Of a DNA stretch of 64,000 bases, positions 53,595 through 64,000 are shown piece by piece (the stretch's first letter is position 1; every line of letters begins with the position of its first letter). A model generated the notes under the pieces. That model was not told the origin of the DNA, did no database searches, and saw only the letters and a list, made by a program, of their open reading frames with translations. The translations under genes were made by a program, and so were the position numbers. The stretch spans positions 5,556,443 through 5,620,442 of the forward strand of contig NGZR01000004.1 in assembly GCA_002197995.1 (NCBI GenBank). Direction: 5' to 3'. This stretch comes from Gaeumannomyces sp. JS-464 (lineage: Eukaryota > Ascomycota > Sordariomycetes > Magnaporthales > Magnaporthaceae).

Positions 53595-56500
53595 CTAAAA
53601 GGGATCGTTTTTGGCGTGGTAGCGAAAGAGGTGCTGGATGGATATTACTGGGTAAATCCTGGTGCCGTTAATGGGTAACTCGAGCTTATAAGCTAAGGGT
53701 AAAACCTTTTTTTTAATCGTATAAGGTTTTTGGCGAAAAAGGGCTGTTTTGTTATTTACAATTCCTCCCCGAGGCTTATAAGCGGTACCCATTTTTAACC
53801 AAACTTGGTTTCCCTTGTTAAATTTTTTATAGCGGTGCTTGCCATCGTATAGCCTTTTCATTTCGGAAGCAGCGAGGTTTATAACGTACTAAGCTTTACG
53901 CCGGAAGTGCTTACGCATGTACTGGAAGTTAAGCGTGTCTTTTAGGTTTAAGTTAGTAAAGCGAGTAACAGGTTTAAAAAGCTTAAATCCGAAGAGAAAC
54001 TCGTGCGGTAAGCAGTTCGTGGCCGACGTGGTCGAGTTGTTAATGTCTTATTAAAGTGCAGGAAAAATGTCGATTTAAGCGGAGTGCTTTTAAGCGTAAA
54101 AACGGATGGCTAATTTCACTAATTGGTTTTTTCTTTCGGATTAGCCGTTGGTTTAGGAATGGTAAGCCGTGGTTATAGCGAGCTTAATCCTAAAGCCTTT
54201 TTAAAGGGTTTGCTAAAAGGTTCCGGTAAATTTAGCATTTTTATCGGAAATAATAGCGCGGGGACAAAACTAATTAATTATAAAAAAATGTCGTAATAAT
54301 AGCGAGGCTTAATATTTTGCATTATAAGTATCGTATTCGGGGATTAGGATAATCCGCTTGGATGTTTTGTCGATAACGGTAAAAAAGGCGTTAAAAAAGT
54401 CGTGGGTGCTAAGCTGTTAAAGGGTGTTTGCTAACGGTACGACTGGGAGTGCAATAATAAAGTTTATAGTTAACACGCTTATAAGTTTAATTAAGGCTTA
54501 AATAGGTTAGAACGTGCCGATAAGCTTTTAGTTATCGATTTGGTTTATGCCGCAAACGTAACAGTTTTTAATGTACTAGTCGATTTAGCGCCTTTTAAAC
54601 CGGAAATGCACACCGGCGAAGGCGTTTGTTATACGTTAGCGGCCGAAATGGTGCTTATAATTATGGGCCTTTTTAAAAAAGGTTTTTACCATAAGGAATG
54701 GGATAACAAATCGCTTAACCCCGTCGTTATCCCTATTGTAAAGCAAACTTTTAATAACGCGGAAAGGGTGCCCGGCTTTAAAAGCGTTTAACACGTCCTC
54801 GTGCTTAAAAGGTGCCTTGCCGGGGCGGGGCGTGGCGAGCTCCGTAATTAACTTGTAAAACACCGGGTTCTCCTTATAATGCTTAATGAATTAAAAGCGC
54901 GTGCTGTTATTTATAACAGTTTCGGCTACTTGCAGGACGTGCTTAACGTCGTTTTCGTTATGCCGGTCGTTGGGGCCCTTTTCTTAAAGCGAGTTTAAAA
55001 CGGGTTCGTTAAACTTAGCACGTGTTTCGGCATTTTTTATAATGGTTAGGAAACGGGATAAAGCGTTAAGGATAAGGTTAAAGCGTTTTAACACGTGGTA
55101 AACGTTTAAAAGGTATGCGCTAAGGTAAATGGACGCGTTAATTAAGCGTTTGTTAGCGCGGTCCGTTAAAACGGTATTAAAATAGGTCTTGTTAACAATG
55201 CCAAAAGTGGCGTCGTGGTTTGTAAAAACAACGATTTTAAGTTAGTTGTTGGAATAAAGCAAAGTACGGAGCCTTTTGCACGACCATATAAAGCAAGCTA
55301 CTTTTAACTCGAACGGGTTATAATTTAGCTTAAGGGCCGTAAAACAGCGATTAAAGAACATGATAAGCTGGATAACGGTGGCCGGGATTACGGTTTTTAG
55401 CTTTTAAACGTAATCGGGTTGGGTTTGGAAAACCATAATTCCAAAGCCTCGTTTAAAAAATCCGTCGATTTAAAGGTAAAAGGTCCGGTTCGGGTTATAA
55501 TAATACAGTTTTATATGCTTGCAAATGTGGTTTTGCAAAGCTTTAAAAAACTTAAACTTATTAGCAGTCGGGGTAAATTTAGTGCTCTTCGCGTAATGTT
55601 AACGTTAACCTCTTTTTATTTTTCTTTACTTGCGGCTTTTAGCTAATAAAAAAACCTTGCGTTTTTAAAAAGGCTTAGCGATTTTGGCGTAATAGGGAAT
55701 TATTAATCGAAGGAAGTTAATACTGCCGAAATAAGTTTCTAATAACTTAAAAGTATTAGGGAAAGCGAGGTCGCGAAAGCTTTACACGCGAAATTCAATA
55801 GTCGAAAGTCCGAAGGCGTTAACGTAAAATTTAAGGAGTTTAACGTTCGGATAACCGACGAAGTTTTTTTTAAAGGAAATCGCGATGCCTTTGCTTTAAA
55901 AAAGTTTAAAAATCTCTTTTAAATGCTTTTGGTGGTTTTAAAAATTGTCCGAAAAGATAATAATATCGTCGACGAAGCAGCGGTAAAAGTGCTTGTAAAA
56001 ACGAAGCAAATTATCCATAAAGCGTTAAACGTAAGCAAATAAATTCCGGTAACTTATAAAGGCGACACGTAAGCGTTTAAAACCTTTATAGCTTAAAATC
56101 GTAAACCGGTCCCGATGCTTAAAGTGTATAAGGAACTGGAAAAAAAAGGCGGTGGTATTAATAACGGTGGCGTACTTTTTGCCTTTTAATGCGTTAATAA
56201 CGTTTTGTTAAAAAGGAAAAGGGTACGCGTTCGGGATTAAAACTTTGTTAAATTGGCGGAAGTTAACGACAATACGACTTTTGGGTTAACCGTAAATTAT
56301 GCGCTATATAACGAAGTAAAAAAACGCGAAAGGTATAGCGTGGTTAACTAGTTCCAAGCGTTTTTATTCGTTAAATTTATCGTATGTTTTGTCGATAACG
56401 TTTTTATTTTTGCAAGCAATAAAATAAGGTTGGTTAAGTAGTTTAGCGCTTTAGTTTTGCTATTTTTTAACGAAAAGGATTTTTATTTATTCGTTTTCGG

Positions 56501-57000
56501 GGATATCGATCGGTTTTTTATCGCGCCAAATATTTGCACGTTTACAAATGTTTTTAAAGATTCGGGCCTTCGTTAGGTTTCCGTTATATACGTAAACCTT
56601 ATTTTTAGTTAAAATGTAAAGTGCTTTTTTAAAAGCACGAATGTTACTTTTTTTTTCCGGAATACGAGGAAAAAATTCCGGGAGGTTAAACATAGGGTTT
56701 CCCAACGGGATATTAACGTCCGGTTTAAATCCAAGCTTTTTAGGAGGTTTTTTTAACACTGTAAACGTTTTAACCTTTTTTCCTCCCAATGTTATGTTAT
56801 AAATTTAATTAAATAATAACGTAAAGTGGCACGCCTATTTAACTTTTAAGTTTTTTTAATCCCGGCATTTACTTGCGGGTGGTGCCTTTTTAGTTAACCC
56901 TTTTAGTTTGCGAAAATTACGGTTTAATTGCACGCTTAACGTTATTGTTTTTTTTTTGCCTTAACCGGAACTAGCGATACGAATTACTTCGGGGATAATC
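53595..57000 (-). pseudogene. Gypsy pol remnants (reverse transcriptase to integrase C-terminus)
   Basis: Minus-strand pieces in order. 56789-56487 reads ANIWRDKKPIDIPENE, the conserved segment ahead of Gypsy reverse transcriptase. RCFVDDIIIFSDNF has the catalytic FVDD box at 55965-55976. 53861-53595 reads MKRLYDGKHRYKKFNKGNQV...PVISIQHLFRYHAKNDPF, the integrase C-terminal end of the polyprotein. Between these, frames are closed by many stops at expected Gln and Trp codons. Protease and RNase H were not individually resolved. Confidence 0.82.
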
Positions 57001-58189
57001 GGTTTAAAACCGGTATCCCGAAAAGCTTTGCCCGTAACGGGTGCCTTAAAAGGAAGAAAGGTCGAAAGGGTTTCGAAGCTGTACTCGGCGTTATATTTGG
57101 CCTAATAGCTTATAATAGCGGCGGCTAGTACTGTTATACCGGTAATAGCTTTTAAAGCTGTTTTAAAATTAAAAATTTGGTAAATTTAGTTCGTATGCTT
57201 TCGGATGGTAGCTATACGTATGTTTTTAATAAATCGCATAAGTTAATTTGTAGCGTTATGCATTAGGCATACATGCTAGGTATTACAGTTAACCACGGTA
57301 TTAAAAACAGCGGGATGGTTTCCTTTTATAAAAAACGTGCGTCTTTTAAAAAGCGGGAAGTACTTTACCGGAACTGCGATAATTTGCTGCGCCGGGATTA
57401 CGACGGCGCTAGCAGTTTTAACAGCTCGGACGATTATAATGCCTTTTTTAATTGTAACGATCGGGACGTGGAAATGGTTTTTTAAAAGGAGGTTAATTAA
57501 GTTAACCGCAAAATTAATCGAAGCTTTTCGAGGTTTAAAAAAGGCGACGCTAAAAATTATGCCCGCAGCTAAATGCTTAACGATCTAAATGTAAATTAAC
57601 TGCTTAAATACGGCGGGAAAGCCGTTTAAATAGTAGTTAAACGTATAAAAAGTAACGCATGCGAACTTAATAATACGTTTAAAACGTTCGGAGTTTCATT
57701 TAAAAAGGATAAACTAAGCGTTAGGATCGTTTACGTTATAAACCTTATATTTATAATGGCGGAAAAAGTCGGCAGTTATTAGGTTTCGGTTAAAACCGGA
57801 GTTAGTACAAATTTAAATCTTTTAACTATTAAAAAACGGGCGGATCGTTATTTTAGCGTAAATGTAACCGTTTAATGCGATTATATTTAAGTCGACCTTA
57901 ATAGCCTCCTCGATAACGTTTTTTGTAAATTGCTAAAAAGTAAAAGGCTTTTCGTCGATTTAATAAACGGGTTTGCTAAAGCAAGCAGTAAAATAAATAA
58001 AAAGCAAATTGCGAAAAAAGGTAATAGCGTTATAGCGTTTGCAAATGTGCGATTTCGCACGCTTTTTAACAGCGTAAAGCTTATCCGCGTCGACGGATTT
58101 TGCAGCGCTCGAAACGCTGTTATCGTCGTTTTAATTAGCCGGCGAGTTTTCGGCGCTAGCGTTACCGTTTTTAACGTTTAAATTTGGTC

Positions 58190-58560
58190 GCGCTGTTTAT
58201 AATTTAAACGTTTATAATCGCGATTTTTATCGCGACGGTTACGGTTATTGCTTTTTTTATAGTCGTTTTTGCGACTATTACGGTTTTTGTAATCGTTTCG
58301 TTTATAATCGCGAGATTTATAATCGCGATCCTCGTCGCGATGGTAATTTTTGCGGTTAAAGTTACGGCGAAAGTCGTAATGGCGAAAGTTGTAACGGCGA
58401 GAATTTAAATGGCGGTAATTTCGATTATAATTCCGACGCTTATTACGGGATTTATCGTAATAGCGATTGCTAAATTTACTAAAGCTGTAATTGTCGCGCT
58501 TACCATTGTAATCGTCGTTATAGCCCTTATTGCGAAGGTCGTGCTTTTTAGCTATAGATT
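58190..58560 (-). pseudogene. Gag-like Arg/Tyr/Asp/Asn-rich region of the Gypsy element
   Basis: On the minus strand this stays open for over 110 codons and reads as repeated RDYK, NYNR and RRNFNRKN-type units, strongly basic. Position upstream of pol fits a Gag nucleic-acid-binding tail. It lacks Gln and Trp, which may explain why RIP left it open. Confidence 0.55.
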
Positions 58561-60948
58561 AAGGTAATGCTTTCGGGCCACGGTAACTAGCACTAAATTG
58601 TTCTCTTTAATATAACGAAGGTATTTAGCGCGAGTTTTTATCGATTTGGGAGCTTTTAACCGCGTTTAAATGCTTAAGTTAAACCGGTTCCAAATTTGGA
58701 TTATAATGCCGTACTAGTTGCCGTTTTAAGTAATGCCTATGCTTTTAGCAAAACGGAGCATTTTAAAAACGAACTGGTGCAAAACGGACTCGTTTGCAGC
58801 CAAGTTTCGAAAGGTAAAAGTCGTTTTAATAAAAAGCTTAATAGCTTTACTAGCGTTTAAAGCGAATTGTCGCTTAAAAGCTGTAAAAACTGCTATTAAG
58901 CTTTGGATTTTTAAAATAGCGCGTTTTTTACAATTAAACTAGCTGCTTTACTAAATGGCTGCTAAACCGCTAAAAAGGGTTTAAAAAAGGTTAAGTAGTT
59001 AATAATTAACGTTTTAAACCGTGTTTAGGTTTTCGCGAAAGGTTTTAATCCGCTCGGTAAAAAAGTAAACGTTTGTAAAAATTGTTAGCTTAAAATTAAA
59101 TAGGATGTTTTAATTATCGGGGTTTTTTTAATAGGGATCGAAAACTTCGATTATTTCTAGTTTAAAAAGGAAGCGATTTTTGTTAAAACGAGTAAATACG
59201 TGGGTGTTAATTTTATTGCTTATAATTACGGGTAACGCGGTTTTTTGCGTTTTTTTAAACGTTCCGGTCCCGATTTCGATTTCGGTTTTTTCCATTTCTC
59301 GGTAAAAGGACGTAAAGGTTGCTTTTACCCCGGGTTAAGTCTGTTAAAAAGTGTCGATAGGAGTAGCTTAAAAGGACGAGGGTTTTTTAATAAGCGAAGC
59401 GGAGGTTTTTTTAACTTTCGGTTAAAAGGGCTTTTTCGTTATCGTCGTCGTTAAAAAGGACGAAAAGTTTAACGGGTTTTCGTTACCGCTTGCAATAATA
59501 TATGTTACGTAAGCTTGTTTAGCTAATAGCAATTAAGGTTTAAAACGAAATGCTTTCGTATTGGGCCGTTCGAAGTATGTTTTAAGCTTAGCGTTTAAAT
59601 AACCGTTATTGTAAAAAAAAGTGGCGCGCGCGTTAAAAAAAGGGTTTTAATCGTCGGGTAACGATTATGCCGGCGCATTGTAAGCTCGAATTTATTTACG
59701 TTAAATTTCGCCTAAACGGCGTCGTGCTTTACTAAGGTTTAACGTAATAGTATAACGGTTATAATTAAATCGCGAAGCGTTAAAGCCGTAATATCGCTCG
59801 TATTTTAAACGCCGGGCGCGCTCGCGATTATGCTCGATACTTTCAAACTTATTTATAATTTGGGTTAAAAGCTTGCTTTAGTTTTGTATTCCTCGTTTCG
59901 CTTGCGTTATTTTTTATCCCGCCGAGTTTGGCGGTTTTGCATGCGTTAAAGGATTTTAAAAGTACGATTTATACGGTCGCTTTAGTACTTAACCTGGTCG
60001 TTTATACGGCGGATGGTTTTTCCGTTAAAGCTAGGTTAAAAGGGCTAATTTTAAAAAGCTAACTAAAAGGACGAAGCTTTTTTTATAACCGTTTAAAACG
60101 TAGTTTCGCGCTCCCTACGGAGCGGGTGGTAAACAATCGATGCTAATTTGCTAAAGCGAATATTTTAAGTAAGGTTATACTTAAAATTGTAATTATTATT
60201 AGGTGGAAAATTAAAGCTAACGTAGTAGCGAAGGATTTAATAAGTGGTTTAATGCTAAAAGGTAGTTGCATTACTTTAAACCGATTGTTAATCCGCTTGG
60301 CCCTTTTAAAATGCACATTATCGTTATGTAATAAGTGGGTAGCAGCCCGATAAAGCATTGGAAATTCGCTTTTAAAAATTGAAAATTCGGGCATTATACC
60401 CGGCATAAGCGTGTTTGCCGATGCTCGATTGTTTTTATCGGGTTCCGAAAGGCTTATAGCTAAAAGATCGGCTATAGTAACGAGGAAGTAAAAAGACGAG
60501 GTAAAAGTAAAGTGATCCGAATGTTAACGCCCGCTTAAAGCTTAACGCGAAAAACGGAAGGATATCCTTTACAGCTTAAAAAAGGGATCCGGATAGTGCG
60601 AGCTTGTTACCGCAAGCGGGAAAGGAAAGAAAAAAAGGTGCTAGTAATTATTAACGCCGTTTTAAGCTTGCGCTAACGGGGTAAATAACTAGTAATTGCT
60701 AAAGCCGCTTTAAGCTTGCAATAGCGGGGTAAATAACTGGTAAAAGGGAAACGTAAAGTAAAGCGTTATGGGCCGCTTTAAACCTGCCTAAACGTAAATT
60801 TAACGCCGTTTTAATTTGCGTTAATAAAAAGGATCGTCGCCGTTTTAAGCTTGCGAAATCCGGGAGAAAAAAGTAGGGAAAGGGACGTAATTAATTTCCG
60901 CGATTACGTTCGCGCCGGTCGCTTAGGTTTTCCGGAATTGCTACCAAT

Positions 60949-61150
60949 TATTAAAGCAGTCGAAGGTAAAGAAATTGGAAAAGTAAAAAAATGGTATTCG
61001 AAATAGGTTAAAAGCCGAAGGCCTGGCTTTATAAAGGTTTAAGATATCTTTGTGCGGGATTTACCTTATAAAGCCTCCGCTTTTATTTAACGATAAAGGT
61101 TTCCAGTTCCAACTTTTTTATTTACAATTAAAGCCTTACTAGCCGTAATA
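60949..61150 (-). repeat. Right LTR (5' LTR of the minus-strand element), 202 bp
   Basis: Direct copy of 52927-53127. It starts TA where the left copy has TG and ends TA where the left has CA, as expected from RIP. Confidence 0.88.
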
Positions 61151-61155
61151 GTAAT
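61151..61155. repeat. Right target-site duplication of the LTR element (GTAAT)
   Basis: Exact copy of 52922-52926. Confidence 0.85.
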
Positions 61156-61320
61156 GTTTTAAACTAGGAGGAGTTAAATAGGCAGTTATAGTAAGAAATG
61201 CGCGATTATAAGGGTTAATAAAAAAAGGCGATAACGATTCGTCGGCAATGTAGCATTTGCGGTAAAACCGGACATAATGCGCGCATTTGTTAGGAAAAAG
61301 TAAAAATGTCCGATGTATAT
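61156..61320 (+). pseudogene. C-terminal zinc-knuckle end of the pogo transposase
   Basis: It reads RRQCSICGKTGHNARIC then EKVKMSDV. This is the CCHC knuckle that ends many fungal pogo/Fot-type transposases. It continues the coding sequence broken at 52926 and so shows that the LTR element split one gene. Confidence 0.8.
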
Positions 61321-61396
61321 AGTTCCAAGTAATTTAAATAGATTTTTAGCGTTATTAGGTTGGTATGCGCGTCGAATAACCGGAAGTCGGGTGTGG

Positions 61397-61771
61397 GTGC
61401 GCGACTCGCTTATATGCGCGACTCGCTTATAAACCACGTTATATTTTATTATTAATAATAATTTAAAATTTACCCCGTTAAAATTTATTAATTATTTATA
61501 AAATTATTTTAATTTTTTTATTTACATATATTTTATATAAAATTTTTATCTTTTATATTTAAAGTTAAATTTTTTATTATATATAGCATTAATAAAATAA
61601 AGCTATCGTATATAAAAAAACCTTTTTTTCGCTTATCGAATTATATCGCATTTTTATTCTTTCGATTTTTATTCGATTTTTAATAACGTTGTAAAACTAG
61701 TAAGTTTTTGCCCGTTTGTATAAGGGAAATAAGTGGCGGAGGTGGGGTGGCGGACTAGGGGCGCACTAACT
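61397..61771 (-). repeat. Right long inverted repeat of the pogo element
   Basis: Inverse of the left repeat (50865-51393), shorter in the AT-rich middle. The inner boundary carries the same doubled GCGACTCGCTTAT motif. Confidence 0.75.
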
Positions 61772-61829
61772 TAAACAGTAAAGTAGTTAACTTACACCCA
61801 TTAGCATTCGCAGCATTATCCTATGTTAA

Positions 61830-62581
61830 GGTGTCGGAAAAGGCGGTCCGTGGAAAGCCGGGGCCGACGAGGCTGGTATCCACCTGGTGGCCCGTTTCGT
61901 AACGAGGGCGGTGAGGAAAAAGTAGCTCGCCTTCCCCACGATGTGCCGGTGCGGGCGTCGGCGGCTATGGCACTTCCGAACGACGTGTCGTCACTGTAAA
62001 CGAGGTAAACCTAAAGCACAAAAAGTAAAACGCATGGTCGCTTTTGGCCTAAGGCAAAGGGCATACGCACCCGGTGGATTGCCTTATTCGCACAAGTAGC
62101 TTTCTAATGTACTAATCCACGGCATCCATTTTTACCTAACGCTTAGCTTAAGGTGGTGCGGAGGCTGGGCAGCTAAACTTACATTAGCAATGTTAACCAG
62201 CGGCCTTGTCGCCCTGTTATAATAGCAAACAACCCAGGGTGCCGAGCAATTAGAAAAGGTTACGTTAAAAATCCTAAAATCGGTCGGATCGAACCCGTCG
62301 CCGCTGGCAAAACTGCTACAGCTTTCCGGCATCCGACCGTTAATCCATTATACCAAAGTATAAGAGTGGCTCGGGAGGTAGGTGTTGTAGGACCTGTTAC
62401 CTGCGTCCCCTTCGTTGGGGAAATCGAGGCCCGGCCGGAAATAGTGCCTGTTTTCGATGCAGCGCGAGTTGGTAACGGGGTTGCAAAACGTATACGGGTT
62501 ATTATAGCCATCGCGCGGCAGGAGGGGGGCAAAACTGTTCGAAACCAAAGCGACCATTACAGCGAGCGTAATTGCGAACAT
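61830..62581 (-). pseudogene. Decayed secreted-protein gene
   Basis: Minus-strand reading starts MFAITLAVMVALVSNSFAPL, a signal peptide, then YTFCNPVTNSRCIENRHYFR and GLDFPNEGDAGNRSYNTYLP. Past a stop it continues GRMPESCSSFASGDGFDPTD and CSAPWVVCYYNRATRPL, and later SDDTSFGSAIAADA. The chain resembles a group of secreted fungal proteins sometimes annotated as conidiation-specific Con-13-like; that name is tentative. Stops replace expected Trp and Gln residues, so RIP-type decay is likely. Confidence 0.5.
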
Positions 62582-62639
62582 GTTGGCGACCGTAAATGTG
62601 GGCGTTGTACGCGATTTTAGCGATGTTTTAAAAAAAAGG

Positions 62640-63785
62640 CCTTTAAAACAACGTTTAAAAACAGGTATTAAGTTCCCCGTTTAACATCCGATTAAGGGAA
62701 ACAGGTGGCTTTATACATAAGCTCGTTCGAGGGTACATGTGCTAACATCCATCACTGCATGCTTATGTGTTTATGCTCAGTCCATCCACGCAAGGTTAAC
62801 GATACCTCGCCGAGCCAATAGGCTTTATTTAAACCGCTGGTGTTTTTTAGCAAATCCGAAATGCTGGCTATTCCTAACGCGGAACTTTCGGGTGCGTCGT
62901 GGAAAGTAACAGCTTTTAATGGCAGTCGATGTGGCTTTCAATTGTTCGATATAATCCGAAATGCCTGGCATAAGCCTTACCGCGATAAGGGTTAAATGCA
63001 TTTTGCCGCGCCTTTGGTCCCGCACAAGGCTCGACTAAATGCTTGCGCCTCGGCAAGGCTTTGGCCGTGAAACACCATAAGCAACAGCATTTCCCAAAAC
63101 GTTACGTTTTAAAGATGCAACCACCACGTCCCGGCCGGGACATAGATTTGGGTCTTTATTACCCGGCTGCGCCGGACTTTCGTCGGTCCGGAGGCAAACC
63201 CTTAATATCCTTTTACACCTATACCGTCCTAGCTGTTTCCACGTCTTGTTATGTATTTTAAACGTTTAGGAAGTGGCTATTAATTAAAGTCGTTCTTTTA
63301 AATCCAAGCAGCTAATAAATGGAAATATCCACATTTTCCTTTATGCCATTAAAAATTAATTTGTTACTGGTTTTAAGATCGTAAAATTGCGTAAACATGC
63401 CAATCCGTATGTACGATTGCGTTTTCGCTCCGCGCTTCGCCGTTAACACCAATCCGTATACCTTATGCATGCGCGGGTGCCCTTCCACCCGGCCGTCCGC
63501 AATACTAAAGCAAAACACCTTATTACCGGACCTTACGCCTAAAACTCCTTCGTTGGGACGGTAAAATCGGGGTCCGTAAACGGCGTAGCGCGGCCGTTCC
63601 GGTAAAGCATATAATCTTTTTCTACCATCCTAAGCTCGGCCGTAGCGAGCTTACCGCGCAAAACGACGAACGCGTCCTCGATAAACACCGCGAAACCGCC
63701 GTTTTTAATCGGTCCGGAAAAGCGCCTGTCCTGCTCCTTCGATTTCTCCAGTTTGCAAAAGTCCGGGTCCACCAAGCCCAAAGTC
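62640..63785 (-). pseudogene. Remnants of unrecognised subtelomeric gene(s)
   Basis: Minus-strand pieces: 63781-63539 (MGLVDPDFCKLEKSKEQDRR...GGFAVFIEDAFVVLRGKLAT) and 63518-63312 (HPRMHKVYGLVLTAKRGAKT, IRIGMFTQFYDLK). The second is faintly like the C-terminus of fungal HET-domain proteins, which is a guess. No initiation codon, splice pattern or domain could be settled. The plus strand shows nothing better. Confidence 0.3.
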
Positions 63786-63826
63786 GGCGAGCTGACGGCC
63801 GGGTCGTACTTAACCTGCGCGGGGAG

Positions 63827-63897
63827 GGTTAGGGTTAGGGTTAGGGTTAGGGTTAGGGTTGGTTAGGGTAGGGTTAGGGTTAGGGTTAGGGTTAGGG

Positions 63898-63938
<41 letters not shown>

Positions 63939-64000
63939 GGTTAGGGTAGGGTAGGGTTGGGTTAGGGTAGGGGTTAGGGTTAGGGTTAGGGTTAGGTTAG
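63827..64000 (+). repeat. Telomere, TTAGGG repeats
   Basis: About 28 units of TTAGGG running to the last base, with G-rich strand on plus, so this is the right chromosome end. Several units are one or two bases short or long (GGTTGGTTAGGGTAGGG, GGGTTTAGGG), which may be true variants or sequencing errors. Confidence 0.97.

Larger units (their letters stand above)
52927..61150 (-). mobile_element. Ty3/Gypsy LTR retrotransposon, nested, RIP-degraded
   Basis: An 8.2-kb element with 201/202-bp LTRs and 5-bp GTAAT duplication. Its gag-pol is on the minus strand in the order Gag, (protease), RT, integrase. Just inside the right LTR, the minus strand reads TTGGTAGCAATTCC, a possible tRNA primer-binding site. 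It is inserted in the transposase gene of the pogo element, so it is younger than that insertion. Confidence 0.9.
50865..61771 (+). mobile_element. Pogo/Tc5-type (DDE_1) transposon with long TIRs, carrying a nested LTR retrotransposon
   Basis: Ends are AGTCAGTGCA... on the left and the inverse of AGTTAGTGCG... on the right, each flanked by TA (50863-50864 and 61772-61773), the target of this superfamily. Without the nested element it is about 2.7 kb. Transposase coding is split between 51520-52926 and 61156-61320. The element is strongly AT-rich and RIP-mutated. Confidence 0.8.
50865..61771. other. AT-rich, RIP-affected block
   Basis: Composition switches abruptly from GC-rich to AT-rich at about 50.87 kb and back at about 61.77 kb, exactly the limits of the pogo element. 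TpA is abundant, and stops stand at expected Gln and Trp codons in both element types. This is the signature of repeat-induced point mutation in Pezizomycotina. Confidence 0.8.

Noticed and set aside
50865..61771. AT-rich block as a centromere
   Set aside because: It is bounded exactly by transposon ends, contains identifiable transposase and pol remnants, and lies 2 kb from the telomere.
1..64000. tRNA, rRNA or CRISPR loci
   Set aside because: I saw no cloverleaf with a convincing TTCRA-type arm, no rRNA-like sequence, and no array of spaced repeats; the one GGTTCGAA-type motif (near 33200) lies in coding sequence.

Overview
The window is the right-hand end of a chromosome of a filamentous ascomycete. 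It ends in TTAGGG telomere repeats at 63827-64000. GC-rich coding sequence, short GTATGT/GTAAGT introns with CTAAC-type branch sites, a secreted CE1 esterase with a fungal CBM1 domain, and RIP-like decay of repeats all point to Sordariomycetes, probably Sordariales. The species cannot be read from the sequence.

From 1 to about 44.3 kb lies an ordinary gene-rich arm. In order: a DUF2433 metallophosphoesterase-like protein with an RGG tail (+), COQ5 (-), a 51-residue single-span membrane microprotein (-), the E1 alpha subunit of branched-chain 2-oxoacid dehydrogenase (-), a UFD4/TRIP12-type HECT ubiquitin ligase (+), a long disordered protein with an ASCH/PUA-like domain (+), exocyst SEC3 (+), a flavin monooxygenase (+), a prolyl 4-hydroxylase-like dioxygenase (+), a feruloyl esterase with CBM1 (+), a six-exon cysteine-rich secreted protein (-), a DUF829/PaxU-TMEM53 hydrolase (+), a 55-residue secreted peptide (-), a YVC1-like vacuolar cation channel (+), an amidase-signature enzyme (+) and a cupin_5 (DUF985) protein (+). 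These are independent fungal genes rather than operons. The only thematic grouping is three neighbouring minus-strand genes at 5.0-8.5 kb, two of which are mitochondrial enzymes.

Many of the conserved genes carry one or more single-base (once 4-base) indels. In each case the protein continues in another frame with full family similarity, and correcting the indels restores an exact multiple of three for most models. I read these as sequence or assembly errors, not as pseudogenes, and report the genes as full-length CDS with the breaks listed.

From 44.4 kb to the telomere the DNA is subtelomeric and full of repeats. A MULE DNA transposon (44440-47271) has perfect 45-bp inverted repeats and an 8-bp target duplication but a broken transposase. 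Degraded host-gene remnants follow (47.6-50.3 kb), including an APH-fold kinase. A 10.9-kb AT-rich block (50865-61771) then proves to be a nested element: a pogo/Tc5-type (DDE_1) transposon with long inverted repeats, whose transposase is split by an 8.2-kb Ty3/Gypsy LTR retrotransposon with 201-bp LTRs and a GTAAT duplication. The pogo element itself landed in or beside the N-terminal part of a second Tc5-like transposase gene. C-to-T/G-to-A changes in CpA context explain most of the stop codons here. The last 2 kb before the telomere hold two further decayed genes.
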